Shown piece by piece: positions 46,837 through 55,102 of a stretch of 64,000 bases of DNA (positions are counted from its first letter, which is position 1; each line of letters starts with the position of its first letter). This stretch comes from Pandoraea captiosa (GTDB lineage: Bacteria > Pseudomonadota > Gammaproteobacteria > Burkholderiales > Burkholderiaceae). The DNA lies in contig NZ_CABPSQ010000013.1 in assembly GCF_902459775.1 (NCBI RefSeq), positions 84,114 through 148,113 of the forward strand. Reading direction: 5' to 3'. The notes under the pieces are model-generated. The model had not been told where the DNA came from, did no database searches, and saw only the letters and a program-made list of their open reading frames with translations. The translations under genes and the position numbers were made by a program.

Positions 46837-47727
46837 TTACGCGCAGGGGATTTCCACGACCTTCTTTTCCTCCAGGCGCGTGCCGCCGAAGGTGCCATAC
46901 AGGTAGACCTGCCACGGCAAACCGGCCAGATCCTTGCGCTGCGACACGTCGGCCGACACGTCCTGCCATTGGCCGAGGTGCATGCCTTCCTTCACGTAGA
47001 ACGGGCAGCGCGTCTGCGACGAGCCGTTCTGCGGCAGGCGTTCGGAATGGATGAAGTCGACCTTGCCCCACGACATCACGAAGCCGTCGTTCACGACTGC
47101 CTTCTCGCCGTTGTAGTCCGCGTTGATGACCTGAACTTCGTCCATCAGGTTGCGGTTCTGCTTGGCGCTGATCACGCAGTAGATGCGGTCGCCCGACGAC
47201 GGATCCCAGGCTTCGTTCTGCAACAGAATCTGAATGCCGGCCTTGAGCTTTTCCACGTTCATGCCCGTGGCCGAGCTCGCGCCTTCTGACGCCGAGACCT
47301 GTTGCGAGGCGGGGAAGTTGGTCGTGGTATTGCCATCCACACCAGTCTTCGCGGCACCGAAGAAGGCGGCGATGATCTCGTCGTCCTTCGCGCGGTTCAT
47401 GGCCGCCGTACCGTTGTTGACGTAGCTCGATTGCGGATCGATCAGCAGGCGCAGCTTGTCGATCTGATCGATGAGGTCGTTCCAGTCATAGTCGGACGGG
47501 AAGACCCAGCGACGATCAGCTTGCGTGTCTGCCGGGGTGAGCGCCGGATAGCGCGTGGTGCGCTTTTGCGCGACGGTGGGTACGAACTGATCGACCGGAA
47601 CGCCTTGTTTGCCGACGTAGGCGCCTTGCGTGACGCTGCCAATCAGTCGCGAACCCTTCTGTTGCGACAGCAGTTGGACGTTCGTGGTGTACTGCTGGAC
47701 GTAATGCGTGGTGACGAACTGGGACAT
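46837..47727 (-). CDS. Major capsid protein
   Basis: A 296-residue protein. An N-terminal MSQFVTTHYVQQYTTNVQLLSQQKGSRL segment is followed by the HK97-type region (VFPSDYDWNDLIDQIDKLRLLIDPQSSYV, ILLQNEAWDPSSGDRIYCVISAKQ). The family is the capsid protein of BPP-1/Bcep-type podoviruses. It follows the scaffold gene. The ribosome-binding site is the strongest of the late region (GGAGG six bases before the first base of the ATG region), in line with the most abundant virion protein. Confidence 0.87.
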   Translation of the reverse strand: MSQFVTTHYVQQYTTNVQLLSQQKGSRLIGSVTQGAYVGKQGVPVDQFVPTVAQKRTTRYPALTPADTQADRRWVFPSDYDWNDLIDQIDKLRLLIDPQSSYVNNGTAAMNRAKDDEIIAAFFGAAKTGVDGNTTTNFPASQQVSASEGASSATGMNVEKLKAGIQILLQNEAWDPSSGDRIYCVISAKQNRNLMDEVQVINADYNGEKAVVNDGFVMSWGKVDFIHSERLPQNGSSQTRCPFYVKEGMHLGQWQDVSADVSQRKDLAGLPWQVYLYGTFGGTRLEEKKVVEIPCA

Positions 47728-47828
47728 GATGCCCTCCGTTGAATAAGTGAAAGAAACTCACGTCTTCGAAGGGCTTGCCCTGTGCGGGGCCGCTTCTTGC
47801 CCCATGTCGCAGGGGCCGTGCGGCAGTG

Positions 47829-48044
47829 TCAGCTGCTCTTTGACCGGGGCTTCGCAGTCGCCTTATCGGTGGATACCGGCGTTGCCGCCGGCTGCTGGGT
47901 GACTGGCCCGACGACGAATCGTTCGAATTCCTCGGCGCGCTTCACGATCAGTGCTGTATCGCGCCCCGGAATGTTGGCCAGTCGTAAGCATTCTATGCGG
48001 ATGGCTTCCGGCGAAAAACACGTGTTTTTGGTATCAGTCATCAT
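47829..48044 (-). CDS. Small phage protein of unknown function
   Basis: A 71-residue protein, MMTDTKNTCFSPEAIRIECLRLANIPGRDTALIVKRAEEFERFVVG..., with a helical middle and a Pro/Thr/Lys-rich basic tail ending KPRSKSS. It starts within the scaffold stop (ATGA overlap) and is followed by a 101-bp gap before the capsid gene. Translation coupling to the scaffold gene supports that it is expressed. The function is not recognised. Confidence 0.65.
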   Translation of the reverse strand: MMTDTKNTCFSPEAIRIECLRLANIPGRDTALIVKRAEEFERFVVGPVTQQPAATPVSTDKATAKPRSKSS

Positions 48045-48994
48045 TCGCTCGCCGGATATGCGATCTTGTGAAGCCGCTCCATTTCTGCCTTCTTGGACGC
48101 GTCACCTTGCAGATACGACGTCGCCCACACCTTATCGGACTGGAGAGATTTGATTTTTGCCATGGCCTCGGCAGGCGACATGCCCACACCCCCACTGTCG
48201 CCATTGCTGTGTACTTTGTGCTCGCCCAGGCCGCGACCGATGTTGGCGAACATCTCCAACATGGCCTTCGTGCCGATGGCACCCTCAAGCTTTGAAAGCA
48301 CCTGTTGGCGTTCCTCGGCAGTCTTCGCGGGGATGAACTGCGTAGCGGCTCGCTTACCCAGTTCGAGGTTTGCGTCAGCCTCCTTGCCCCATCCCGCGAC
48401 CACCTCGCCGAACTCCTGATCAGCGCGCGTCGCTGCCTCCTTGGCTTGCAGCTCTGCCGCTTGGCCTTGGAACGCGTTCCACTTCTCGGCGAGCAATGCG
48501 GCCTGCTTCGGCGGGATGCCTGCCTCGTGGAACCACGTCGACGCCTCTTTCGCGAACGTGTCCGGCTGACCTTCGGGCACCTTGATCACGCTCAGATAAT
48601 CGTCTGCCTTCTCGGGAACACCCATCTTGGCGCGGAATGACGCCAGCTCCTCGGCAGGCGCGTCATCGCCCGGGATTACTACGGTGCGGCCAGCGCGCTC
48701 GTGGCCGATCAGCTTCTCGAGGTTCCATGCGCTTTCAGCGAGCGCAGCAGGATCCTTCCAGCCCTTGGCCTGCGTCCAGTTGCGCACCTCGTCGTTCTGG
48801 ATGCTGGAGAACCATGCGTCACTACCGGCGGACGTGGCGCCCGCACCACCGGCGCCATCGCCGCCACCAGCGGTGGCACCAGCACCCGATGCAGCGGCGT
48901 CGGCGGCAGCACCCGTGCCAGCGCCAGCGCTCGCGTCAGCAGAGCCGCCAGCGGCGGCAGACCCGGAAAAAGCAGCAGCAGCGGTGTTACTCAT
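48041..48994 (-). CDS. Scaffolding protein candidate
   Basis: A 317-residue protein. Residues 1-55 are low-complexity Ala/Gly/Ser. The rest is helical and charged (WTQAKGWKDPAALAESAWNLEKLIGHERAG, ASTWFHEAGIPPKQAALLAEKWNAFQ). It lies between the portal and the capsid gene, where podovirus scaffolds are found, and the conserved AESAWNLEKLIG region is typical of this phage group. It overlaps the Bbp19-like gene upstream by eight bases. Confidence 0.8.
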   Translation of the reverse strand: MSNTAAAAFSGSAAAGGSADASAGAGTGAAADAAASGAGATAGGGDGAGGAGATSAGSDAWFSSIQNDEVRNWTQAKGWKDPAALAESAWNLEKLIGHERAGRTVVIPGDDAPAEELASFRAKMGVPEKADDYLSVIKVPEGQPDTFAKEASTWFHEAGIPPKQAALLAEKWNAFQGQAAELQAKEAATRADQEFGEVVAGWGKEADANLELGKRAATQFIPAKTAEERQQVLSKLEGAIGTKAMLEMFANIGRGLGEHKVHSNGDSGGVGMSPAEAMAKIKSLQSDKVWATSYLQGDASKKAEMERLHKIAYPASE

Positions 48995-49262
48995 TTTCGG
49001 CTTCCTCTTTGAGTTTCAGGAGTTGGGCATCATCGATATGCAGATGCGCGATGATTCGTTGGAACACTTCTTGACGGCCGATCTGCACCGCGGTGGCGAT
49101 GGGATCGGCCTGTTGTCGGACAGTGGAGACGACGAGCGGAGACTCGCCGTAGCGGCAAAAGCGACGCAGATCGGCCAGCACATGGCGCGCGGCGTCACTC
49201 TGGAACGTGGCGCGGTAGTACGACCGGCGGCGGAGGATGCGATCAAGTATTTTCATCGTCAT
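48987..49262 (-). CDS. Bbp19-like phage protein
   Basis: A 91-residue protein, with YYRATFQSDAARHVLADLRRFCRYGESP matching the Bbp19-type domain known from Bordetella phage BPP-1 and its relatives. A short helical C terminus (IAHLHIDDAQLLKLKEEAENE) follows. It starts inside the portal stop codon (ATGA) and could alternatively begin two codons later. Conserved next to the portal and scaffold, so probably involved in head assembly; no function is established. Confidence 0.8.
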   Translation of the reverse strand: MTMKILDRILRRRSYYRATFQSDAARHVLADLRRFCRYGESPLVVSTVRQQADPIATAVQIGRQEVFQRIIAHLHIDDAQLLKLKEEAENE

Positions 49263-50908
49263 TGCGGCAGCACCGCCGGAGCGTTCTGGTTCGTGGCTGC
49301 GGTTGCCTGTGCCTGCGAGAAGTCCTTGGCGGCAGACGCGGCGACAGGCGCAGCAGCGAGAAGTTGCTTCATCTGCTCCTGCTTGGCCTGCTGTTCCTTG
49401 AGCGACGTGACCTCGTCGTCGGTGCGCATCAGGCGTTCCGGGACGCCATTGATCGACGCGAGTTCAGCCGCCATACCCTCGATGTCAAACTTGAGCATGA
49501 CCGACGAATCGATCTGCGCGAGCGGCGCGACGGCCTGCATCGTCTGCATGATGCCGATCCCCACGCTCGCGCGTTGTGCCTGGTTGAGCGGGCTCTGGTA
49601 CTCGATACGGATCTCGCCGCCAGCTTCGATCAGTTCCCGAGGCATCGGCGGCAGCGCACCACTCGCCGCAAGAATGTCGATCTCGCGCTCCGTCACCGAG
49701 CCGAGGAGTTCGCTCTGGATGCGTCCCATCGTGGGCGCCAGCAGTTGCCCCTTCTCCTGTGCGCGCAGCATAGCTTCGGTAGCGGTGATCTGTGGCTCCT
49801 CTACCAAAATGCGGAACAGCGTCACGAAGAACGCGTCGTTGATCGCCTCGCGACGCTGATTCATCATGTCGAGCCCGATGTCGACGCGTCCTTGCGTCTG
49901 GAACGGTATCGCCGTCGCGCGACCATTCTGATCGACGTAGCCATAGTTGAGCGCGTTCGATCGAACATTGAACGGTTGCAGGCTGGCATCTTCGGTGAGC
50001 ATGATCGGCGGAGCGACAACCTGCTGACCGGCGCGCAGCACGGTCTTGCTCATCTCGTTGAGCATCTTGATGTCGGGCAGCACTGTCATAGCCGGCGAGC
50101 GCCCGTAGACTTCGCGCGGGCTCGTCTCGTAGCGCGGCACGGCAAAAGGAAAGCGGCGAAATCCGCCCTCACTGACCACACTGCGCGTTTCGAACTCGAT
50201 GTAACACGATGAGAAATCCATGCCACGGTGGTCGCGGCGGCGACTGTCATATTCGTCGTTCGGGCCGACGCAGTGAAGAAACCAGAACTTCGAAAGCGGA
50301 TCCTTATCCAGTGCCCGCTTGATACCTTCCGACAAGGCGTCGCGCCCGAACTTCAGGGCAGCTTGTTCGGCGGTGAACTGGAACTTCCTGTGAAGCCGGT
50401 TCACCGTGCCGTTCTCATCCTCCGAGATGTAGGACTCGGCGAGCGGAAACGACTTGTACTGAATGCCCTTGCCGAGAACATCGTCGGTGAACAGGATCCC
50501 GGTGCCGAATGCTCCGATGTCAAGCACCGCCTCGCCTGACTGTGCTTGGAAGTTCGAGTGCGGCGAGTAGCGCACCTTGAATATGATGTCGGTGACCTGC
50601 TCCAGATACTTCTTGACGTTTGGATTCTCGGCTAGATCAGGATTGGCAGTCGTCAGCGACTGGTAGCGCTGCGTCGCGGGCATCGTGAAACTGATGACGG
50701 CGGCGGCGAACTTGGGCAGCGCGAGTGGTGCCGTTGCGTCGAAGATGCGCTCATTGCGCTTGTCGCCGTCCGGGCGCTGCTGCTGGAACAGATTCTGCGT
50801 GGGACGTACACGCTCGGCGATTTCACGCCAATGCCCCTCCCAGATGCCACGACGCGATTGCATCTGCTCTTGCAGGCGGATTAGTTTGTCGGCGCGTTCA
50901 TCTGCCAT
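49259..50908 (-). CDS. Portal (head-tail connector) protein
   Basis: A 549-residue protein of the T7 gp8-type head-tail connector family. It starts MADERADKLIRLQEQMQSRRGIWEGHWREIAERVRP and contains FDATAPLALPKFAAAVIS, FWFLHCVGPNDEYD, and SPAMTVLPDIKMLNEM. A dodecamer would form the DNA entry vertex. The C-terminal 50 residues are Gln/Ala-rich. The start at 50908 is chosen by family length; the open frame extends to 51079 through another gene. Confidence 0.93.
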   Translation of the reverse strand: MADERADKLIRLQEQMQSRRGIWEGHWREIAERVRPTQNLFQQQRPDGDKRNERIFDATAPLALPKFAAAVISFTMPATQRYQSLTTANPDLAENPNVKKYLEQVTDIIFKVRYSPHSNFQAQSGEAVLDIGAFGTGILFTDDVLGKGIQYKSFPLAESYISEDENGTVNRLHRKFQFTAEQAALKFGRDALSEGIKRALDKDPLSKFWFLHCVGPNDEYDSRRRDHRGMDFSSCYIEFETRSVVSEGGFRRFPFAVPRYETSPREVYGRSPAMTVLPDIKMLNEMSKTVLRAGQQVVAPPIMLTEDASLQPFNVRSNALNYGYVDQNGRATAIPFQTQGRVDIGLDMMNQRREAINDAFFVTLFRILVEEPQITATEAMLRAQEKGQLLAPTMGRIQSELLGSVTEREIDILAASGALPPMPRELIEAGGEIRIEYQSPLNQAQRASVGIGIMQTMQAVAPLAQIDSSVMLKFDIEGMAAELASINGVPERLMRTDDEVTSLKEQQAKQEQMKQLLAAAPVAASAAKDFSQAQATAATNQNAPAVLPQ

Positions 50909-50918
50909 TTTCTGTTCC

Positions 50919-51083
50919 TCATTGCGCCGGCAACGTGTCGCCTGGCAAATAGACGGTGAACGTAGTGCCGTCGCAAATGACAGCGATACAGTCGTCAGGG
51001 AACTGGGACTGCGGCACAAGGATCGTGCTCGGCTCTCCGTTGTCGTCCAAAGACGGCTTGATGATTGCGGGGATTTCAATCAT
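50919..51083 (-). CDS. Small phage protein (54 residues)
   Basis: A short gene between the portal and the 164-residue protein. The product MIEIPAIIKPSLDDNGEPST... continues with ILVPQSQFPDDCIAVICDG and TTFTVYLPGDTLPAQ. It is strand-rich and soluble, with no membrane segment. Its ATG overlaps the preceding stop (ATGA) and its stop lies ten bases before the portal ATG, so it fits exactly in the operon. The function is unknown. Confidence 0.7.
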   Translation of the reverse strand: MIEIPAIIKPSLDDNGEPSTILVPQSQFPDDCIAVICDGTTFTVYLPGDTLPAQ

Positions 51084-51574
51084 GGATTCAAAATCTCCAC
51101 CGTGTACGACTCCAGGGTGATGCTGTCGGCAACGTCGCTTAGCTTCCCACTGAGCGTAAGGCTTTGCGCTATCGATGTGTCGATGCTGTAGGTCTGCGCG
51201 GCGATCGACGAGGTTCCGAAGGGCGTGCTGGAAGCGCTTGAGAATCCCGTCTGTGACGTCTGAGATGCGCGATTACGCAGGAACGTCATGTGCTGCATGC
51301 TCGCCGTGCCTGCCTGGTTGTATCCCGGGTTCATGAACACGACGCCACCGAGACGCGCGTACAAGGTCTTCGCTACGGCCGTCGACGAGAAGCTCCACAT
51401 GGTGGTTAAGCGCAATACGCCGTTGGGCCCCATTGCTCCCGCAGGAACGGTCACAGTGGCGAGTACCGTCTCCGTGAGTACGCCCGTTACAGAAACAGGT
51501 ACAGCCGACTGCGCAAGCACCTGTGCGCCGCCGGACTGCCCGAATGGGAGCGGAAAGCCAAGATTGCCAGGCAC
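51080..51574 (-). CDS. Phage structural protein of unknown function
   Basis: A 164-residue strand-rich protein with many Ser/Thr (VPGNLGFPLPFGQSGGAQVL..., LYARLGGVVFMNPGYNQAGTASMQHMTFL). I place the start at the GTG at 51574, which has a GGGGG upstream and follows the preceding stop. An ATG at 51616 in the same frame would overlap the previous gene by 41 bases. The composition resembles a virion surface or head-fibre protein; this is only a guess. Confidence 0.65.
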   Translation of the reverse strand: MPGNLGFPLPFGQSGGAQVLAQSAVPVSVTGVLTETVLATVTVPAGAMGPNGVLRLTTMWSFSSTAVAKTLYARLGGVVFMNPGYNQAGTASMQHMTFLRNRASQTSQTGFSSASSTPFGTSSIAAQTYSIDTSIAQSLTLSGKLSDVADSITLESYTVEILNP

Positions 51575-51575
51575 G

Positions 51576-51878
51576 TCAGCCCCCGTTATTCGTTGGGATG
51601 CCAACGACGTAGGCATACACCGCGCTCGGGGTTCCGCCGGTAATTTGCATGCGGACCTGACCTGCGGGAGCGGTGAATCCGGCGACGCCGTTGGCAGTGA
51701 ACGTGGTCTGATTGCCCAGCGTCATCCACGTACCGTTGGGAGACAGAATCTGAAGCGTCAGCGTCGCGCCTCCGAACGTGCCTTCTGCAAAGCACGCGCC
51801 ATTGCCACCCGGCCAGTCAACGGATTGCCCCGTGGCATTGCCGTTATTCAACAGTGTCAGTTGCGGACGTCGTGCCAT
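51576..51878 (-). CDS. Phage protein of unknown function, probable beta-sandwich
   Basis: A 100-residue protein (MARRPQLTLLNNGNATGQSVDWPGGNGACFAEGTFGGATLTLQIL...) with alternating strands and the turn-rich TFTANGVAGFTAPAGQVRMQITGG. The pattern suggests a small beta-sandwich such as a decoration or fibre domain. It lies between the Pro-rich protein and the 164-residue protein with gaps of one to two bases, so it is part of the late operon. No family is recognised. Confidence 0.65.
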   Translation of the reverse strand: MARRPQLTLLNNGNATGQSVDWPGGNGACFAEGTFGGATLTLQILSPNGTWMTLGNQTTFTANGVAGFTAPAGQVRMQITGGTPSAVYAYVVGIPTNNGG

Positions 51879-51880
51879 GT

Positions 51881-52093
51881 TCAGCTCCCCAGCAGCTTCG
51901 CTGCGCCGGTCGTGGGTTGGGTGGATGAAGTGCTTCCACCAGCGAGGATGGTGGACGCCATACCACGGCGTCGGCGCAGCGCGTCTGCATCGTTCTGGCC
52001 CTGCACTGCGGCGTTATCGACGGTGGGCGGCGGGGGCGCAGCTGGCGGCGGCGGTGCGGCCGGCGTGCTGGGCTTGCTGAATAGCGAGGTCAT
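51881..52093 (-). CDS. Small Pro/Ala-rich phage protein
   Basis: A 70-residue protein. A Pro-rich first third (STPAAPPPPAAPPPPTV) is followed by a conserved basic helix NDADALRRRRGMASTILAGG and a short tail ending in AAKLLGS. I recall similar small proteins between the large terminase and portal of many podoviruses. The RRRRG motif could bind nucleic acid. Function unknown. Confidence 0.7.
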   Translation of the reverse strand: MTSLFSKPSTPAAPPPPAAPPPPTVDNAAVQGQNDADALRRRRGMASTILAGGSTSSTQPTTGAAKLLGS

Positions 52094-52102
52094 GGGCTGC
52101 TC

Positions 52103-53590
52103 CTAGAAGTCGGTCGAGTAGTCGGAGAGCGCGAATGCTGGGCGATTTGCCACGGGTTCACGCTTCACAATCGCCTTTCCTTCTCCTGCACCGATCATAA
52201 GATACTGATCGGCGTCACATACGTGCGAATAGATGTTTTTATCTGGCACATCGCGGTATTTCTCGGTTCCTCCGATCTGCATCCGCTTGTAGTGATAGCC
52301 GCCCATGTATCCCTTGCGCAGCACGCGGCAATCGGGATGCACAAGCATGGCCGGCTCACCGTCGATCAGTTGCGTCATGGGGTTTCGCACCGCCTCGATG
52401 CGGATCGTCGGCGCGTTGGTGTACGCGGGCACCGACTTCACTCCGTGGGCCTCGAGAATCTGGAACGTGTCGCGTTCCTCGTCATCGCCACCCTGGGCGG
52501 CATTGCCCGCCGGATCGCCCGTGATGCTGCCGATCTTGAAGCCGTGATACTGCTCGGCAAGGTGCTTTTTGATGAGCCCGGCAAAGCGGATGATCCCTGC
52601 TCGATCCGTCACGACTTCGCTGCGCTTGCGCCACTGACCGTTGGGCATGCGCTGCGCGAACACGGCGGCGGGTGTGAGACCGAAGTCCATGCCGATGTGC
52701 AGCAGCAGGCGCGGATTCGCCTCGAACTGGCGGCAGTGCAGGTTGTCGCTGTACTCCGGATACACGACCTTGCCGTCCATGACAAAGCCGTATTCGCCGT
52801 CGACGTAGACCTTGATCCACTCTGGCTTCTTGCCCGCGCACGCCTTGAGGTAGTAGCCCGGGTCGAGATTGTTCAGATTCTCGGCGTTCGGCGAGCGGCC
52901 GCCCGGCTGCCGGAACCAGTCGAACAGGTTCTGATCTTCGCGCAACGAACCGACCTCTCGCAGTTTGCTTTCGAGCTCGGCGTTCGTCTCGATGTCCTCA
53001 GGCGTCGGCTCCTCGGCAAGCCGGTACCACCAGTGGTCGGAGTCAGGTGGGTTCGTGTCCAGCATGATCTGCGGATCGGTGCAGCCGCCCTCCTCCCGGC
53101 GCGGGAAGCGGCCGACACGCCCGGTCAGGCCGTCGAGAATGGCCTTCGGCACCTCACGCGCCTCATTGATCCACGCGTCGGACAGTTCGAGCGACAGCAG
53201 CTTACGCACGTCGTCCGGGCGATCGAGCGCGATAAAAATCACCTCCCAGTCGATCTTCTGCGCCGCGTCGACGATGTGGTGCGTCGGTGGACCGGACTCC
53301 CGATAGTTCCCGTAGGTCGGCGGGATCCACTGGTGCCACGTCTTGATGGTCGTGGTCTTCAGTTCCGGATAGGTGTTCCGGACGATGGCGGTGCGCCGGC
53401 GAATCCAGCCGTCGCGCTGGCGCTTCTGTTTTTGCAGGTTGCGCACCAGCTTCATGACGCAGCACACGGACTTGCCCGAGCCGATGGGGCCCATGATCCC
53501 GGCAACGAATGCGTCGCTCTTGATGAACGCCTTGCCGATGGGCCCCGGCGGCTTGTAGTGGATCTCGCCCGCTGCCTGGATGTCGCTCAT
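52103..53590 (-). CDS. Terminase large subunit
   Basis: A 495-residue packaging motor. Walker A is GPIGSGKS (34-41). The likely Walker B region is WEVIFIALDRPDDVRKLLSLELSDAWINEA. The C-terminal RNase H-like nuclease shows GMDFGLTPA and later acidic residues (GDPAGN, CDADQYLMIG). The start MSDIQAAGEI at 53590 overlaps a 41-residue upstream reading frame by ATGA. An alternative ATG at 53602 lacks a ribosome site. It works with the small subunit at 53967-54458. Confidence 0.93.
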   Translation of the reverse strand: MSDIQAAGEIHYKPPGPIGKAFIKSDAFVAGIMGPIGSGKSVCCVMKLVRNLQKQKRQRDGWIRRRTAIVRNTYPELKTTTIKTWHQWIPPTYGNYRESGPPTHHIVDAAQKIDWEVIFIALDRPDDVRKLLSLELSDAWINEAREVPKAILDGLTGRVGRFPRREEGGCTDPQIMLDTNPPDSDHWWYRLAEEPTPEDIETNAELESKLREVGSLREDQNLFDWFRQPGGRSPNAENLNNLDPGYYLKACAGKKPEWIKVYVDGEYGFVMDGKVVYPEYSDNLHCRQFEANPRLLLHIGMDFGLTPAAVFAQRMPNGQWRKRSEVVTDRAGIIRFAGLIKKHLAEQYHGFKIGSITGDPAGNAAQGGDDEERDTFQILEAHGVKSVPAYTNAPTIRIEAVRNPMTQLIDGEPAMLVHPDCRVLRKGYMGGYHYKRMQIGGTEKYRDVPDKNIYSHVCDADQYLMIGAGEGKAIVKREPVANRPAFALSDYSTDF

Positions 53591-53712
53591 CTGAAATTCC
53601 ATTTGAGGGAGAAACACACGCCAATCCAGTGAACGCAAATGCGCTCGCGCGAAAGCCTGATGCGTGGAATCAGACGGAACTGCGTACCCGCGTTGGTTAT
53701 CCAGAATTTCAT
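53587..53712 (-). CDS. Coupled 41-residue reading frame upstream of the terminase
   Basis: A short frame that starts inside the stop of the 84-residue gene (ATGA) and stops inside the start of the large terminase (ATGA). The product begins MKFWITNAGTQFRLIPRIRL and ends SLKWNFR; it is basic and hydrophobic-aromatic. The terminase has no good ribosome-binding site of its own, so translation of this frame probably feeds the terminase start. Whether the peptide has a function is unknown. Confidence 0.55.
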   Translation of the reverse strand: MKFWITNAGTQFRLIPRIRLSRERICVHWIGVCFSLKWNFR

Positions 53713-53963
53713 TGCAGCTTATCCCCCGGCAGAACGCGGGCGCTGCCGTCACCCGGCACGACGGCGCGCGTCAGGTTGGCATCCTTCACGCGGAGCTTGC
53801 CCGCGCGCACGGCGAAGAACTTGGCCGCTTCGGTCACGGCGGTGATGAATCCGCCGAAGTCATCGAAGTAGCCGCTGAACTTGCAGTCGTTGACCTCGAT
53901 GTGCATGGCCCACGCGTGATCGTGCACCGGGCTTTTCTGGATGAGGATGTTCTGGATTCGCAC
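53709..53963 (-). CDS. Phage protein of unknown function (84 residues)
   Basis: An 84-residue soluble protein, MRIQNILIQKSPVHDHAWAMHIEVNDCKFSGYF..., strand-rich at the start and helical in the middle (FITAVTEAAKFFAVRAGKLRV). It lies between the two terminase subunits, three bases after the small subunit's stop. It may help DNA packaging by position, but no family is recognised. Confidence 0.65.
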   Translation of the reverse strand: MRIQNILIQKSPVHDHAWAMHIEVNDCKFSGYFDDFGGFITAVTEAAKFFAVRAGKLRVKDANLTRAVVPGDGSARVLPGDKLQ

Positions 53964-53966
53964 GGG

Positions 53967-54458
53967 TTAATCTCCGAGGTGGATGTGAATGTTGAAAGGC
54001 GGCGCGGCGCCGGTGTCGTCTTTGTAGAGCCCGAGGTGCTTCTCCAGCGCCATGAGAGATGAAGATTTGTCGGACAGCTTCACGCGAGACACACGCGTCT
54101 CCATGCGCTTGCCGACCTTGACCGTCTCGAACTCGAACCCGGCCACGGCGGCGGCGGTGTCGTCGTCGAGCTCGTGAATGCCCAGAGGCTTGCCCTTGGC
54201 GTCAAGGAACTTGCGCGGGTCGAGGAAAGCCAGGCGGGCGCGCTCCTTCAGCACTCGCTCGGCGGTGACTTCCAGCTTCCCCATGATTTTCTTGGTCGTT
54301 TCGTCCAGCTTTTTCTGCACTTCAGCATGCTTCAACAGCCGACAACCCTGCGCATAGGCAGTCTTCGGGCTGTAGCCAGAGCGCAATGCCGCCTGTGTGG
54401 CGTTTCGATCGACGAGGTACTCGGCCACAAACCTCGCCTGCTTTTCATTCAGCGCCAT
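53967..54458 (-). CDS. Terminase small subunit
   Basis: A 163-residue DNA-recognition subunit of the Terminase_2 family. The N-terminal helix-turn-helix region is ALNEKQARFVAEYLVDRNATQAALRSGYSPKTAYAQGCRLLKHAEV; the central coiled segment and C-terminal KSSSLMALEKHLGLYKDD are standard for the family. It binds the packaging site and hands DNA to the large subunit. The start at 54458 overlaps the stop of the preceding excisionase-like gene by one base. Confidence 0.92.
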   Translation of the reverse strand: MALNEKQARFVAEYLVDRNATQAALRSGYSPKTAYAQGCRLLKHAEVQKKLDETTKKIMGKLEVTAERVLKERARLAFLDPRKFLDAKGKPLGIHELDDDTAAAVAGFEFETVKVGKRMETRVSRVKLSDKSSSLMALEKHLGLYKDDTGAAPPFNIHIHLGD

Positions 54459-54709
54459 TACGCGTCCTTCGGCTGGTCGCCACCGCGCAGCCATTCCATA
54501 ACTCGCTTCACTTCAAGAACTTCGTCGCGGTCGTAGAGCACGCGACGCCCCAGTCTCACCGGCCGTGGCCGATAGGATTTCTCGCGCGTGCGTCCGATCA
54601 GGCCGTTGACGCTCAGATTGAGCAGGTCAGCGGCCTCCTCACGTCCAATGAGCACGCGCTCCTTCATCGACTCGTCGTCGGCGAAAAGCGCAATTTGTGA
54701 GCGGCGCAT
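54458..54709 (-). CDS. Small HTH (MerR/AlpA-like) DNA-binding protein
   Basis: An 83-residue protein with a winged-helix pattern: IGREEAADLLNLSVNGLIGRTREK, then PVRLGRRVLYDRDEVLEVKRVMEWL, as in helix-turn-helix 17 / AlpA / excisionase-like proteins. The start at 54709 has a strong GGGGAGGGGAC site. It leads the terminase genes, so it may be a packaging or late-regulation factor rather than an excisionase; both remain possible. Confidence 0.7.
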   Translation of the reverse strand: MRRSQIALFADDESMKERVLIGREEAADLLNLSVNGLIGRTREKSYRPRPVRLGRRVLYDRDEVLEVKRVMEWLRGGDQPKDA

Positions 54710-54764
54710 GTCCCCTCCCCATATCGCGTTACTCGATTTCGATTCGGCGGTGATTCCCATTTTT

Positions 54765-55004
54765 CTATCTGGGTTGGTGCTGCTTATCGCGCCAAGCCAG
54801 GAACGGCCGGCGCACGATGTTGTGAAAGCGGTCTGCCGCAGAGCCGTTGGTGTCGAGCTCACGGCGGCTATCAACGCCGCAGGCAATGCGGATGAACTCG
54901 GCGGCGTCGTCTGCGGTGATCGGCTGGTGGGCGGCCTCCTCCAGCCACGCCCTGAACTGCGGCTGGCGCGGGAGGATGCCGGCGAGGCGCGTGAGGGTCG
55001 TCAT
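54765..55004 (-). CDS. Small phage protein of unknown function (79 residues)
   Basis: A 79-residue soluble, mostly helical protein (MTTLTRLAGILPRQPQFRAWLEEAAHQPITADDAAEFIRIACGVDSRRELD...). Its ATG overlaps the stop of the upstream 33-residue membrane peptide (ATGA). The segment QFRAWLEE...AAEFIRIACGV...SRRELD...A..FH occurs in several beta-proteobacterial prophages as far as I recall; function unknown. Confidence 0.65.
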   Translation of the reverse strand: MTTLTRLAGILPRQPQFRAWLEEAAHQPITADDAAEFIRIACGVDSRRELDTNGSAADRFHNIVRRPFLAWRDKQHQPR

Positions 55005-55102
55005 GGCAGCATGAGCAGGCCGCCAGCACAGCAGCCCGCGATGATGAGGCAGCCGATGGCGCCGAAGATGAGGATTGCGCCGACGGCGTCGAAGTCGCGC
55101 AT
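55001..55102 (-). CDS. Membrane peptide of 33 residues
   Basis: A short open frame (MRDFDAVGAILIFGAIGCLI then IAGCCAGGLLMLP) with one hydrophobic helix spanning most of its length and three Cys. Its ATG overlaps the stop of the 184-residue gene and its stop overlaps the next ATG, both as ATGA. This double coupling argues that it is translated. The role is unknown. Confidence 0.55.
   Translation of the reverse strand: MRDFDAVGAILIFGAIGCLIIAGCCAGGLLMLP

Noticed and set aside
54458-54709. Excisionase (Xis) as a firm call for the small HTH protein
   Set aside because: The fold pattern fits, but it leads the terminase genes about 25 kb from int; a packaging or regulatory role is at least as likely.
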